DNA of 64,000 nucleotides from Candidatus Bathyarchaeia archaeon (GTDB lineage Archaea > Thermoproteota > Bathyarchaeia > Bathyarchaeales > Bathyarchaeaceae), in the NCBI GenBank assembly GCA_035283685.1, contig DATETJ010000002.1, positions 485,362 through 549,361 of the forward strand, in the 5' to 3' direction. Made by a program: the position numbers and the translations under genes. Each line of letters begins with the position of its first letter. Position 1 is the stretch's first letter. Shown here one piece after another: positions 47,403-56,631 of the stretch. The notes under the pieces are model-generated. The model ran no database searches and had not been told where the DNA came from. It saw only the letters and a list, made by a program, of their open reading frames with translations.

Positions 47403-48503
47403 TCACTTTCTCCTCAATACCTCTGCAACAATTCTTTGTGAGGCTTGGCCATCACCAAAAGGATTCTTCAGCTTTCGAAACTTATTTTTCACGTCGGGTG
47501 ATTTCATTATTTCTCTGGCTGCTTTAATGATTCTTGCAGGGTTGCTTCCAGCTAGGATGTTCGAATGTATTCCCACAGTCTCCGTCCACTCTGTGGTATT
47601 CCGCAATGTTATGCATGGCGTATGGAGCCAGAAAGCTTCCTTTTGTAATCCACCGGAGTCCGTGAAAACCATTTTCGCATGTTCAGTCAACTGCAGCATT
47701 TCATTGTAGCCAACTGGGTCGATGAGCTTCATGTGACCAGTCGCCTCAATTCTCTTAAGTAAGTCTGCATTTGCCAAACGTTGTCTAGTTCTTGGGTGAA
47801 CTGGAAAAACTACGGTCAACTTGCTCAAGATCATCATTGCTTTCACTATCCGTTCAAGCGTTGCTCTGTCGTCTACGTTTTCCGGTCGGTGAAGGGTCAA
47901 TGCAGCGTATTTTTCGCTTCGAAGTCCGAGTCTCTTTAAAATGTTGTTTTTCGATGCGATTGGCATGTGTTGAAGCAGTGCATCGTACATGGTGTCGCCT
48001 GACACCTTAATGTTCTTTTTCGGCAGCCCCTCGGTGGTCAGGTTTGAGGCACAGTTTCGGGTTGGCGCAAACAATAGTGAGGAGCAGTGGTCTGTTAGGC
48101 GGCGGTTGATTTCTTCAGGCATTCTCGTGTCGAAGCTTCGGGCGCCAGCTTCCACGTGAGCCACGGGCAAATGAAGTTTCACGGCTGTCAGCGCACCTGC
48201 TATTGTGGAGTTTGTGTCGCCTGGCACCATGACCATATCTGGCTTATGTGCCGCGATTGTCTCCTCGAGTCTTATCATCATGGTGCCTGTTTGCCACGCA
48301 TGGGTGCCTGAGCCTACACCCAGATTGGCTAAAGGTGCTGGTAGTTCCATTTCATTGAAGAAAATTTTGGACATCTCAAAATCGTAGTGTTGACCAGTGT
48401 GGATTAGTTGAAGTTCGATTTCTTTGTGATTCTGAGCTTCGCGGATTATCGGCGCTGACTTGATAATTTGGGGACGTGCGCCTATCACAAGCATTAGACG
48501 CAT
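47403..48503 (-). CDS. wecB: UDP-N-acetylglucosamine 2-epimerase (copy 2)
   Basis: From ATG 48503 the product has about 366 residues, normal for WecB. It starts L-V-I-G-A-R-P-Q-I-I-K-S-A-P, and keeps H-T-G-Q-H-Y-D, V-P-G-D-T-N-S-T, H-V-E-A-G-A-R-S-F-D, R-M-P-E-E-I-N-R-R-L-T-D-H and F-T-D-S-G-G-L-Q-K-E-A. It differs strongly from copy 1 (for example H-T-P-C-I-T-L-R-N-T-T-E-W-T-E-T near the end), so it is not a recent duplicate and may use a different derivative. AAGGAGAG precedes ATG 48503; an upstream start at 48590 would add residues outside the family. Confidence 0.85.
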   Translation of the reverse strand: MRLMLVIGARPQIIKSAPIIREAQNHKEIELQLIHTGQHYDFEMSKIFFNEMELPAPLANLGVGSGTHAWQTGTMMIRLEETIAAHKPDMVMVPGDTNSTIAGALTAVKLHLPVAHVEAGARSFDTRMPEEINRRLTDHCSSLLFAPTRNCASNLTTEGLPKKNIKVSGDTMYDALLQHMPIASKNNILKRLGLRSEKYAALTLHRPENVDDRATLERIVKAMMILSKLTVVFPVHPRTRQRLANADLLKRIEATGHMKLIDPVGYNEMLQLTEHAKMVFTDSGGLQKEAFWLHTPCITLRNTTEWTETVGIHSNILAGSNPARIIKAAREIMKSPDVKNKFRKLKNPFGDGQASQRIVAEVLRRK

Positions 48504-48590
48504 GCTGGCTCTCCTTGTTGACGCATTGAGTTTCTGTACACAAAAGGTCTTTGTCGTACTAAGGTTTTGGCTTCGAGTCAACCATGGCAA

Positions 48591-48600
48591 AGCTTAAAAT
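48591..48600 (+). promoter_or_regulatory. TATA-like box of the Ig-domain surface protein
   Basis: AGCTTAAAAT would start transcription near 48622, about 50 bases before ATG 48675, which has GGGAGATC as ribosome site. The gap to 48503 is the divergent promoter region shared with wecB copy 2. Confidence 0.4.
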
Positions 48601-48674
48601 AGACACTGCGGAAAGGATTCACAACTTCGGACTTGCATACTTGGTTTGGGGCAGACTGCATTCGGGAGATCGAC

Positions 48675-50804
48675 ATGAAAACTAATGCGTTGAAAACCTT
48701 GACACTTTTTCTAGCTCTGACAAGCGTGCTCTCAGCCTTGGAAATATTTCCAGGGCCAAGTGTGATGGCGACACCCTCGATCTTGCTTGACCCAACAAGC
48801 GGCCACGTGGGAGACATTGTGGCAGTGACAGGGACGATAGGTACAGTAAATGGAACTTTCACGATAAGATGGGATCAGGCCAAAAACCTCACTACGGGCA
48901 AAGCTGTTAGCACCCAAGTTACCACATCAATTGCCATCCCTCCGACTAACGCCTCGCTTCCAGGTCGAACTATTCTTGTGGAGCTGATTGACAACAACGC
49001 TACCATAGACAATGTAGGTTCAACTACCTTCACTCTTCGCACAGAGTTCATATTACAAGTGGAGACTCCGTTACCGCCAGAGCAGCTTCAGCAGGGCGCC
49101 ACAACAAGCATAAGAGTCAACGTCACTGGAGGGGCACCCAACACGGTTTATTCTGCAAACGTCACAGTGAAAAAACCGGCTAATCAAACTAACCAAGCAA
49201 TTGTACAACTTTCAAACACAACCTCAACAGGCTCAGGCGGAGCAGTCAAGACCTATCCAAACGACTTCAGCGCGCACACAAACCTCACTGGAACATATTT
49301 CGCGGCTTTCAACGACACAATTGCTGCGACGCAGTTCTCAGTGGGCTTGACTGACAAGACTGTGTATCGCAGGAATGAGAACGTCCAGATTCAGGCTGCT
49401 GGATACGAGCCATCAGAAGTAGTCACCGTGAACGTGGAGACTGGGTCATCGTCTGTTTCTGGATTTCCTAAGAACTTCACAGCCAACGCTGGCGGACTCG
49501 TTACGCTGTCTTGGAAGGTTCCCGTGAATGCTACACCCGGAACTTATCACATTTCATTTGCAAACACAACTTCGACCGGGACTGTCAAAACGCCAAGCGA
49601 TGCTCAAGACTTCAACGTTACTGGGGTAGTATGTCTTGTCCAGGCGAAGAATCTGGCGGCTGAAGCGGTTGAAGGCGCATTAATCGAAGTTTACAATCAG
49701 ACTGCTCCAAGCGTAGTCCTGGTGAAAGGAAACACGAACTCAACGGGCTGGTTGCGGTTCAATCTTGACGGTGGCAACTACACTTTCAAGGGTGTGATCA
49801 GGAACAAGGAGGTAGGTCTACTCTTGAACCAGACGATAAGAGTAGACACGCAGTTGGTCTTTCCGCTTCGCTTGGTCAATTTCCTGACAACCGTTAAGAC
49901 AGAAGATGATGTGGCGGTCTCGTTAATCGATATTGCGCTAAGGTACAACTTCACCACACGAGACAACAAGACAGCGACAGATGTCACAAATGGTCAAACC
50001 AATGCAACCGGGATGGCAACGCTCAAAAATCTATTCACAAACACCGCGTATCAAGTCGAAGCCTCGCGGTATGGCTTGCTCTTCAGTAACACATCGGTAA
50101 GCGTCGAGTCTCAGCCCGCATCGCCTTGGGTAACCCTTAATCTTACCTTGCCGACCCACGAGTTGAACGTTCATGCTTTAGATTCCAAGAATGGCGATGC
50201 TGCCGGGATCAGTATCCACGCTTATGAATGGACTTCGGGAGTCACGACGCCACTTGAGTCAAAGGAGACGAGCCTGAGCGGCGATGCTTTCTTCTCGTTA
50301 CCGTTCGGAAGATACATACTAAGGGCTTATAGGGGCGAGGATCTTCTCAGTGAAACTGTACTAGACCTGATCAAGCCTTTGGCGTTCACTTTCAATCTTG
50401 GAACATTGAACGTTGATGTCGCTGTTTGGGTTTTCGACTTTTTCGGTCAGCCGATGGCGAATGCTGAAGTGAGGATTGAACGCCCGACTGATCAGGGTTT
50501 CGTTTTGGTTTCTAGCCAGACCACGGGTGGCAGTGGCTCGGCACGGTTTGTCTCTTTGTTGGGTGGTGACTCTCGGGTATCGGTTTATTTGGCTGGCAAG
50601 CTTGTGGGAGTCAAAACGCAGTTCTTGGGAGCAGGGTCGAATGAAGTGGCTTTCAATGTGGGTGAGTATGTTGCATTGATGGGTTATCCGATCGCTGCTA
50701 GCGTTTTTGTCCTAATGATCTTCATTGTACTCTTGATTGTTGTTTTGCTCGTCTTGACTAGAGCGCGCATTTTGAAGGTTTTGCGAAAACAAACCAAGCG
50801 GTGA
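48675..50804 (+). CDS. Multi-domain Ig-like surface protein with C-terminal membrane helix
   Basis: About 709 residues. It has a signal peptide (1-27), then P-S-I-L-L-D-P-T-S-G-H-V-G-D and repeated beta-sandwich units: IPT/Ig-like strands, then units with G-A-L-I-E-V-Y-N-Q-T and S-T-G-W-L-R-F-N-L that look like carboxypeptidase regulatory-like (CnaB-type) domains, several times. A single helix (about 678-702) and a basic tail (K-V-L-R-K-Q-T-K-R) anchor it. Such proteins are stalks or adhesins. Start ATG 48675 fits the ribosome site; GTG 48633 would add 14 residues before the signal. Confidence 0.75.
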   Translation: MKTNALKTLTLFLALTSVLSALEIFPGPSVMATPSILLDPTSGHVGDIVAVTGTIGTVNGTFTIRWDQAKNLTTGKAVSTQVTTSIAIPPTNASLPGRTILVELIDNNATIDNVGSTTFTLRTEFILQVETPLPPEQLQQGATTSIRVNVTGGAPNTVYSANVTVKKPANQTNQAIVQLSNTTSTGSGGAVKTYPNDFSAHTNLTGTYFAAFNDTIAATQFSVGLTDKTVYRRNENVQIQAAGYEPSEVVTVNVETGSSSVSGFPKNFTANAGGLVTLSWKVPVNATPGTYHISFANTTSTGTVKTPSDAQDFNVTGVVCLVQAKNLAAEAVEGALIEVYNQTAPSVVLVKGNTNSTGWLRFNLDGGNYTFKGVIRNKEVGLLLNQTIRVDTQLVFPLRLVNFLTTVKTEDDVAVSLIDIALRYNFTTRDNKTATDVTNGQTNATGMATLKNLFTNTAYQVEASRYGLLFSNTSVSVESQPASPWVTLNLTLPTHELNVHALDSKNGDAAGISIHAYEWTSGVTTPLESKETSLSGDAFFSLPFGRYILRAYRGEDLLSETVLDLIKPLAFTFNLGTLNVDVAVWVFDFFGQPMANAEVRIERPTDQGFVLVSSQTTGGSGSARFVSLLGGDSRVSVYLAGKLVGVKTQFLGAGSNEVAFNVGEYVALMGYPIAASVFVLMIFIVLLIVVLLVLTRARILKVLRKQTKR

Positions 50805-50912
50805 GTTCAAGAAAACTTTATTATCCACATTTCACTTTAGCGATCTGTTGAGGAACGGTTAGAGAAACAACACTTGGAAATATGAGTTAGTTTTCACGAC
50901 GAGGTGTTGGTT

Positions 50913-51200
50913 TTGGCTGGAGTTCAATATTGTTCTCCAAAGTGTAGCTTGTTCAGATGCGGCAAGAACGCGATGATGTATCGTGGCGATGCAATCTGGT
51001 GCAGATGGACCGAGGATAACTGCGATGTTGTCAGCTGTAACTTTGCCACATGTGTAAAACGCCGTTTGCTGCCTCATGGCGTGTGTGGCGAAAGCGTTAG
51101 AAGAAAAACTGTGGAGACAGAGCCTGAAAAAACCACGATTCCAACCGTGAGGTTGAAGGGCAAGGCTTTGCGAAAACTTGGGGAAAGAGAAATCTTCTAA
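50913..51200 (+). CDS. Small cysteine-rich protein, probable metal binding
   Basis: About 95 residues with eight or more cysteines in the first 60: Y-C-S-P-K-C-S-L-F-R-C-G, I-W-C-R-W, D-N-C-D-V-V-S-C-N-F-A-T-C-V and G-V-C-G. The spacing suggests zinc or iron-sulfur sites. Proteins with C-x3-C-x4-C-G and I-W-C-R-W followed by C-x5-C are conserved in several archaea, but I know no function. TTG 50913 follows GAGGTG at the right distance; GTG 50904 is the alternative. It stands alone between the surface protein and the ArsR gene. Confidence 0.6.
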   Translation: MAGVQYCSPKCSLFRCGKNAMMYRGDAIWCRWTEDNCDVVSCNFATCVKRRLLPHGVCGESVRRKTVETEPEKTTIPTVRLKGKALRKLGEREIF

Positions 51201-51401
51201 GAAACCCTTGTTTAACTGTTGAAATCGTCCCCTTGTGATCTCCGTCGGTCTGCTGCCACGTATACACCGTAGGTTCGGTATCCCGTCATGATGGATAGAT
51301 TCATAACAACTGTGCCTGTCCAAAAACCTCTGCGTGAAAAGTGAGCAAAAATGTCATAAATTAAATGTGAAAATACTAAAGAAGAACGGAGTGAATGCCC
51401 G
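51201..51401. other. Intergenic gap before the ArsR gene
   Basis: No gene is seen. AAATTAAATG near 51357-51366 is a possible TATA box for the ArsR-type gene, about 36-45 bases before its ATG. Confidence 0.35.
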
Positions 51402-51701
51402 ATGTCAAATAAAGGTGAGCTGAGTCAAGAGCAGCTGTCCGTTGTGTTCAGTGCCTTGGGGAATCCGGTTCGGCTCAAAATTCTTGCAATAATCAATGAG
51501 ACAAAGCGTCCACTTCACATCAAGGCAGTTGCCAAGGCTCTGCAAATGGACTATGCTGCTGTCTACCGTCATGTGGACGTTTTGAAAAGGGCGGGGTTGG
51601 TGCAGATCTTTGAGGTGGGGCGTTCTCGTGTCCTGTCACCGTTGCACCCTGATTTGGTAAGAGAAATTCTCTCACTAGCGCAACAGATAGAGCACGAATG
51701 A
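51402..51701 (+). CDS. ArsR-family winged-helix regulator
   Basis: A 99-residue winged HTH: F-S-A-L-G-N-P-V-R-L-K-I-L-A-I-I is the ArsR signature, followed by H-I-K-A-V-A-K-A-L-Q-M-D-Y-A-A-V-Y-R-H-V-D-V-L (recognition helix) and L-V-Q-I-F-E-V-G-R-S-R-V-L-S-P for the wing. There are no metal-binding cysteines. The C-terminal part is short, so it probably dimerises by its end helices. It may control itself and the ECF-like gene 105 bases downstream, where G-C-A-A-C boxes recur (51705-51714 and 51767-51771). Confidence 0.8.
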   Translation: MSNKGELSQEQLSVVFSALGNPVRLKILAIINETKRPLHIKAVAKALQMDYAAVYRHVDVLKRAGLVQIFEVGRSRVLSPLHPDLVREILSLAQQIEHE

Positions 51702-51783
51702 GTGTTGCGCAACTCTATTATGACTTTATAGACATAAAAATTCAGACAAAAAGTTAATATAGTTTCGCAACAACACCAAACGC
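51702..51783 (+). promoter_or_regulatory. Promoter with GCAAC boxes before the ECF-like gene
   Basis: GTTGCGCAAC at 51705-51714 is a perfect 10-base palindrome right after the arsR stop. TTAATATA (51754-51761) is the TATA box, and a further CGCAAC lies at 51766-51771, between TATA and the transcription start near 51783. Another GCGCAAC lies at about 51679 inside the arsR end. The spacing suits a repressor that covers the promoter. Confidence 0.4.
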
Positions 51784-51805
51784 TAAAAGTGAAGGTGTCG
51801 GCGAT

Positions 51806-52378
51806 TTGACTCAGCTTTACATTAAGCGAAAAAGCGTCTTCATTGCAGGGACCGCCCTTTTGGGCTCAATGGTGGCTGTCCTTGACTGGGCATTCAAGAT
51901 TGGAGGGCTGAAAATCCCTTTTCCAATTCTACCGATGCTCAGATTTGATGCGCTTGGTGTCCTGATGCTGCTCTCATACTTTCTTTTTGGCTTCCTTTCT
52001 GGAACTATAACCGGGTTGGTGGCGTGGGGAAGCATATCTTTGCGGGATCCAACTGGGTTCAGCGGGTTCATGAAGTTTCTCGCTGAGTTCTCCACGATTG
52101 TTGGTGTTTATTTGGTTTTGAGAGCTCGCAGACCTGCCAGTCGATGGTGGAAGACTTTGTCCATGGCTTCTGGCGTTTTGGTGCGCGTGATTGCCATGGC
52201 TGCTGCAAACTATCTTCTTCTTCCAGTCTTTACAACAGCCCGGATTGAAGTGGTGGTTGCTTGGCTTCCGGCGATAAGTATCTTCAATGCCATTCAAGGT
52301 GCTGTTAGCGTTTTTGGCGGTTTTCTATTGTATGAAGCTGTCATTCTAAGATTGCCGTCTTTGAAAGTGAATGGTTGA
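51806..52378 (+). CDS. ECF transporter S-component-like membrane protein
   Basis: A 190-residue protein with five or six helices. F-P-I-L-P-M-L-R-F-D-A-L-G-V-L-M-L-L-S-Y-F-L-F-G-F-L-S-G is the hallmark of RibU-like S components, cut here: P-x-L-x-F-D in loop 1-2 and F-L-F-G-x-x-x-G in helix 3. Such proteins bind a vitamin (riboflavin in RibU) and join an EcfAAT module encoded elsewhere; none is in view. TTG 51806 is the first start after the promoter. Regulation by the ArsR protein upstream is likely from gene order and boxes. Confidence 0.7.
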   Translation: MTQLYIKRKSVFIAGTALLGSMVAVLDWAFKIGGLKIPFPILPMLRFDALGVLMLLSYFLFGFLSGTITGLVAWGSISLRDPTGFSGFMKFLAEFSTIVGVYLVLRARRPASRWWKTLSMASGVLVRVIAMAAANYLLLPVFTTARIEVVVAWLPAISIFNAIQGAVSVFGGFLLYEAVILRLPSLKVNG

Positions 52379-52515
52379 TTTCGACCAGACACTTTCTAAT
52401 GTTTCGAATGCCATTTTGATCCATTTTTTGATGTTGCTCGGGTTTCTTATTTATGTTGTAGTAAGACGCAAGATTTAAGAGAAGGACCTTTTACTACATG
52501 TATAGGAGAACTACA

Positions 52516-54099
52516 ATGGTACACCTCAAACTCTCAGGGATAAAGATAGGTCTAGGTAAGAAGCCAAAGGTTGACGCAATTCCTCCCGCGCCGCCATTGT
52601 CCATTCCACGCGGTTATAATGTTGTTGAAAGAACTAGCCTGTATGAACCGTTCGCTCATGCGGTTATCGTGCAGAACCCCGCGACAGGCGAGTACAAGTA
52701 CATTCTAGACGAGTTGCAATTGGACACTTTTGAACGAGAAATCTACAACAAGATATTGGAAGTTCTGCTCGCTGAGATCAAGTCGCCACGGGAAGAAATA
52801 AAGAATCCAAGAGAGTTCTTCGACAATGAAGCTAAGAAGATAGTGGACAAGTACCGCATCAGCTTGGGATGGCTACCGGACGTATCATGGTCAAAGATCA
52901 TTTACCATGCTGAGCGTGATTTGGTCGGCTTCAGCCATATTGATGCTCTCATGCATGACCCCAACATTGAGGATATTTCCTGTGACGGTGTTACCAAACC
53001 AGTTTATATTTGGCATAGAAAGTTCGAAAGCCTTGAAACCAACATGTCTTTCAAAGACGATGAAGAACTTGACAACCTAATCGTCAAACTAGTTCACATG
53101 TCCGGCAAGCATGTAAGCTCAGCTTTCCCCATTGTCGACGCTTCACTGCCAGGTAAACACAGGCTCGCAGTCTGCTATAGACGAGAAGTAACGCCTTTCG
53201 GTACAACGTTTACCATCAGGAAGTTCAGGGAAGATCCATATTCAATCATCGACATGATCAATTTGGGCACACTTTCAGAAGAAGTGGCAGCATACTTCTG
53301 GATGGCCCTTGAGAACAGAGCATCAGTCATGGTGCTGGGCGGAACGGGTGCCGGCAAAACCACTGCCCTAAATGCTTTGGCTTGTCTAATTCGTCCAGGC
53401 AGCAAGATTCTGACTATCGAGGAGACAGCTGAGCTTAATCTGTCGCATGAGAACTGGGTTGCCTTCATAGCCCGTCAAAGCTACGGTCTCGGCGAGAACC
53501 ACAGCGGCGAAGTTTCATTGTTCGACTTAGTCAAAGCAGCTATGAGACATCGTCCAGACTATCTTGTCGTAGGAGAGGTTCGAGGTAGCGAAGCTTACGT
53601 GTTGTTCCAAGCTCTGGCGACAGGTCACGGTGGCATGTGTACCATGCACGCTGAAAGTGTTAATTCAGCGGTTAAACGGTTGACTTCGAAACCAATGGAT
53701 ATTGCTCCTGCCTACATATCCTTGATGAACGTTATTGCTGTGGTTCAGCGAGTGCATTTGCCAAAGGGTGGTGAAATGAGAGCTTATCGACGCCTGACCG
53801 CGGTTGAGGAAATAGCGGACTATGAAAAGTACAAGAAAGCTTACAACTGGAGTCCAGCTGATGACGACTTTGCTTCCTCGATCGATAAGGGCGTGCTTAT
53901 TCCTACGATAGCGAAGAAAAGTGGCAAGACCGAGCAGGAGGTCTTAGATGAGCTTGAGAAACGGAAGAATGTCCTCAAGTGGATGCGTGCGCATAAGATA
54001 CGAAGTTACCGTGACGTAGCAGCCATCATCTCCGAGTATTATGCAAGACCAGATGAATTCTACCAGAAGAGGGTGGAAGCATTTGCCACTTCTCAATAG
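52516..54099 (+). CDS. Type II/IV secretion ATPase (TadA/ArlI-like)
   Basis: About 527 residues. The N-terminal domain (about 40-230) includes P-N-I-E-D-I-S-C-D-G, as in archaeal GspE-type ATPases. The motor domain has L-G-G-T-G-A-G-K-T-T (Walker A, about 275-284), I-E-E-T-A-E-L (Asp/Glu box), V-V-G-E-V-R-G-S-E-A (Walker B) and T-G-H-G-G-M-C-T-M-H-A (His box). It powers assembly of a type IV pilus-like fibre at the membrane. I chose ATG 52516, which has AGGAGA six bases upstream; ATG 52498 would add six residues. It is the first gene of the seven-gene operon. Confidence 0.9.
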   Translation: MVHLKLSGIKIGLGKKPKVDAIPPAPPLSIPRGYNVVERTSLYEPFAHAVIVQNPATGEYKYILDELQLDTFEREIYNKILEVLLAEIKSPREEIKNPREFFDNEAKKIVDKYRISLGWLPDVSWSKIIYHAERDLVGFSHIDALMHDPNIEDISCDGVTKPVYIWHRKFESLETNMSFKDDEELDNLIVKLVHMSGKHVSSAFPIVDASLPGKHRLAVCYRREVTPFGTTFTIRKFREDPYSIIDMINLGTLSEEVAAYFWMALENRASVMVLGGTGAGKTTALNALACLIRPGSKILTIEETAELNLSHENWVAFIARQSYGLGENHSGEVSLFDLVKAAMRHRPDYLVVGEVRGSEAYVLFQALATGHGGMCTMHAESVNSAVKRLTSKPMDIAPAYISLMNVIAVVQRVHLPKGGEMRAYRRLTAVEEIADYEKYKKAYNWSPADDDFASSIDKGVLIPTIAKKSGKTEQEVLDELEKRKNVLKWMRAHKIRSYRDVAAIISEYYARPDEFYQKRVEAFATSQ

Positions 54100-55789
54100 C
54101 CTAGAAGGCTGGTCATACCGCCTCTTCGGCAACATCGCTCCAAAATTCTTGAGCACCATCTTCGAGTTCAAGGGCAATCTCAAAAGAGCAGGAATGAAAA
54201 TCTATCCGGAAACCTACGTCACATTGATGTTTCTCTCAGCAGTTCTGACAATACCAGTGACAGTGGCAGCTCTGATCCTGCTTTATCTCTTCAAGTTTGT
54301 TTTCCTTGTCTTCTTGGTTCCTATGCCATTATTCATTATGATAGTGTTCATGATCACGCCTTCAATGAAAGCAGGCGAGAGAGCGAGTTCGCTAGAACGG
54401 GAAATACCTTTCGCGTCAGCGTACATTACTGTCATGGCAACGGGCGGCATATCGCCTTACATGAGCATCAAGCGATTGTGTAATGTTCATCTGATGCCTG
54501 CTATGAGACGTGAAGCTAGAGAGATCATGCGTGATGTTGAAATCTTTGGCGTTGACCCTCTCTCTGCTCTCGAAGACTCGGCCAAGAACCATCCGTTGGA
54601 CACATACCGAGATTTCATGGCGGGTTACGCCTCCACAGTCATAACTGGGGGAGACATCAGTCACTTTCTCGAAGCCAAGACGCATGACATCTTCAAGCAC
54701 AGATCTCTGAGAATCAAGGCTGCAGCGGAACGCCTAGGTACATTGCTTGAGTCTTTCGTCATTGTCATGGTTCTGATGTCGCTGTGCTTCTATATCCTGT
54801 TCAGCGTTGATGCAATTTACAGCACGGGCGTAGGGATGTACTCGACCATGATCTTGTACACATATGTGTTCGCGCCTATGCTCTCTCTTGTGTTTATATA
54901 CTTGGCTCACGACATGCAACCGAAAAGCCCCATAACCGAATACCGACCATACAAAGTTGCTGCTATATCATCTGCAGTTGCTGCAGTGCTCTTTCTTTCG
55001 CTCACAGGTTTCGGCGGCTTCATTCAGATTCCAGTTTTCGATGCAATTAAAAGCATTGTTGATCTGCCCACTGCTCTTGCAGTCTGTTTGTTCATAGCTA
55101 CAATGCCTGCTGCAATTGTGCACACTCGACTAGCCAAGAAGAAGTCAGAAGTTGAAAAAGGGATTGCCAGCTTTCTCAGAGACCTAACCGAAATCAGAAA
55201 AACAGGTATGGCGCCTGAGAAATGCATTGAGAATCTGTCTAGAAGGAATTACGGTGAGTTCACCAATGATTTGGAGAGAATTTCATCGCAGCTTTCTTGG
55301 GGTATACCGTTGAGGCAGGTGTTTATGGATTTCATCAAGCGGACTAAGAGCTGGCTTTCTCAGCTAGTCATATTCCTGCTGGTTGAAGGAATCGATGTGG
55401 GCGGTGGAACTATCGCGATGATTGAATCGTTGACCCGTTTCAACAACATGACGCAGGAAGTTGAGAGGGAGAAGAAGAGCAACTCTCGACCATTCCTCTT
55501 GATCCCATACTTCGCTGCTATTATGCTAGTGTCGACAACTCTCTTGACACTCATATTCGTGACCAAGACCTCAAGCATGGCCACTGAAGGCGTTGGCGGA
55601 TCACGCATTGACATATCAGGCCTTTCAATGACTTTCAGCGTGTCTGTGATGATTCATGTTTTCATGATTGGCTTGGTAGCAGGCAAAATCAGTGAGGAAT
55701 CGATTGCAGCGGGCTTCAAGCACTCAGCTTTGCTCGTGATACTCACGTTGGTGGCGTCAGTTATCGTTCCCAAGATGGTGACTTTTTGA
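54083..55789 (+). CDS. Type II secretion F-domain membrane protein (TadC/ArlJ-like)
   Basis: A membrane platform protein of about 568 residues with two GspF-like halves: the first around E-R-E-I-P-F-A-S-A-Y-I-T-V-M-A-T-G-G-I-S-P, the second around F-L-R-D-L-T-E-I-R-K-T-G-M-A-P-E-K-C-I-E, each followed by membrane helices, and a final group of helices at the C-terminus. It recruits the ATPase and pilins. TTG 54083 has GGGTGG seven bases upstream and leaves a 17-bp overlap; ATG 54041 would overlap the ATPase gene by 59 bp. The next gene overlaps its stop by 4 bases. Confidence 0.85.
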   Translation: MPLLNSLEGWSYRLFGNIAPKFLSTIFEFKGNLKRAGMKIYPETYVTLMFLSAVLTIPVTVAALILLYLFKFVFLVFLVPMPLFIMIVFMITPSMKAGERASSLEREIPFASAYITVMATGGISPYMSIKRLCNVHLMPAMRREAREIMRDVEIFGVDPLSALEDSAKNHPLDTYRDFMAGYASTVITGGDISHFLEAKTHDIFKHRSLRIKAAAERLGTLLESFVIVMVLMSLCFYILFSVDAIYSTGVGMYSTMILYTYVFAPMLSLVFIYLAHDMQPKSPITEYRPYKVAAISSAVAAVLFLSLTGFGGFIQIPVFDAIKSIVDLPTALAVCLFIATMPAAIVHTRLAKKKSEVEKGIASFLRDLTEIRKTGMAPEKCIENLSRRNYGEFTNDLERISSQLSWGIPLRQVFMDFIKRTKSWLSQLVIFLLVEGIDVGGGTIAMIESLTRFNNMTQEVEREKKSNSRPFLLIPYFAAIMLVSTTLLTLIFVTKTSSMATEGVGGSRIDISGLSMTFSVSVMIHVFMIGLVAGKISEESIAAGFKHSALLVILTLVASVIVPKMVTF

Positions 55790-56619
55790 GAAGGCTGAAG
55801 CTTCTCCCTTTTCTCAAACACAACAGAGCCGCTTCGTACACCTTATCAGCCATGATCATGACGGCAGTGACGGTTGCCTTGGTGTTGGCAGCGTTTATCT
55901 ATGCCTATCAAATGCTAGACCAGCAAAGAGGAATATCTGAGTGGGAAGTTGCCAAGAAATCCATTTTGGCCTATAACGACGCGTTAGAGAACGTCGCATG
56001 GAAGCCAGGCGCAACCCGCTCAGCAAGATTCGCAGCACAATATGGTTACTTGCAGCTAATTCCCAATGCAAACAGCATTACAATAAGTGCCACTGTTAAC
56101 GGTGTGGCTCGGTCGCTTTCCAATGCTACCTATCCGGGCATGACTGGCATAGTAAAGTATTGGCTCAGCACCGACTACGTCTCATTCGACCCGAACTATG
56201 AATCATACATCTTGGGCAACAGCAGCTCACTGATCTCCAGCAGTTCGGACGGCTACGGCAGAGCCGTCATCCGTCAACAACCGGGCATGGTCAGCATGAC
56301 TCTGGACTATCGAATTCGCGCCATGCGAACCTCAGTTATTCTTGTAAACGGTACGCAAACCAACTACGTGGACATTTGGGTAATCAAGCTCTCAATGTTA
56401 GTCCCAAGTGCATGGTCATATGTCAACGAATTCGATCTACAAGCCAAGACCTTGAGTGTGACAACCGCGTCTCATCGTTTCACTGGAGTTACTAATCAAA
56501 CGAGTGTAGTTTCGGTTCAGATAGGAAGCGCTCCTGCAAGCCAAGTGCCAGTTACGCTAACAGTTCCTGGAACAGTTGTGTACAACGTTGTTGTCGCCAA
56601 TGTGCAGGTAAACGTTTAG
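55786..56619 (+). CDS. Pilin-like secreted protein 1 of the pilus operon
   Basis: A 277-residue protein with a short basic start (R-R-L-K-L-L-P-F-L-K-H-N-R-A), then a hydrophobic helix A-S-Y-T-L-S-A-M-I-M-T-A-V-T-V-A-L-V-L-A-A-F-I-Y, the typical N-terminus of archaeal class III signal peptides (cleavage plausible between R-A and A-S). The rest is a beta-rich domain with several N-x-S/T sites. It is the first of five consecutive genes with the same design. It may be a major or minor pilin. TTG 55786 overlaps the platform gene stop. Confidence 0.65.
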   Translation: MRRLKLLPFLKHNRAASYTLSAMIMTAVTVALVLAAFIYAYQMLDQQRGISEWEVAKKSILAYNDALENVAWKPGATRSARFAAQYGYLQLIPNANSITISATVNGVARSLSNATYPGMTGIVKYWLSTDYVSFDPNYESYILGNSSSLISSSSDGYGRAVIRQQPGMVSMTLDYRIRAMRTSVILVNGTQTNYVDIWVIKLSMLVPSAWSYVNEFDLQAKTLSVTTASHRFTGVTNQTSVVSVQIGSAPASQVPVTLTVPGTVVYNVVVANVQVNV

Positions 56620-56631
56620 GAGTGAGATTGC

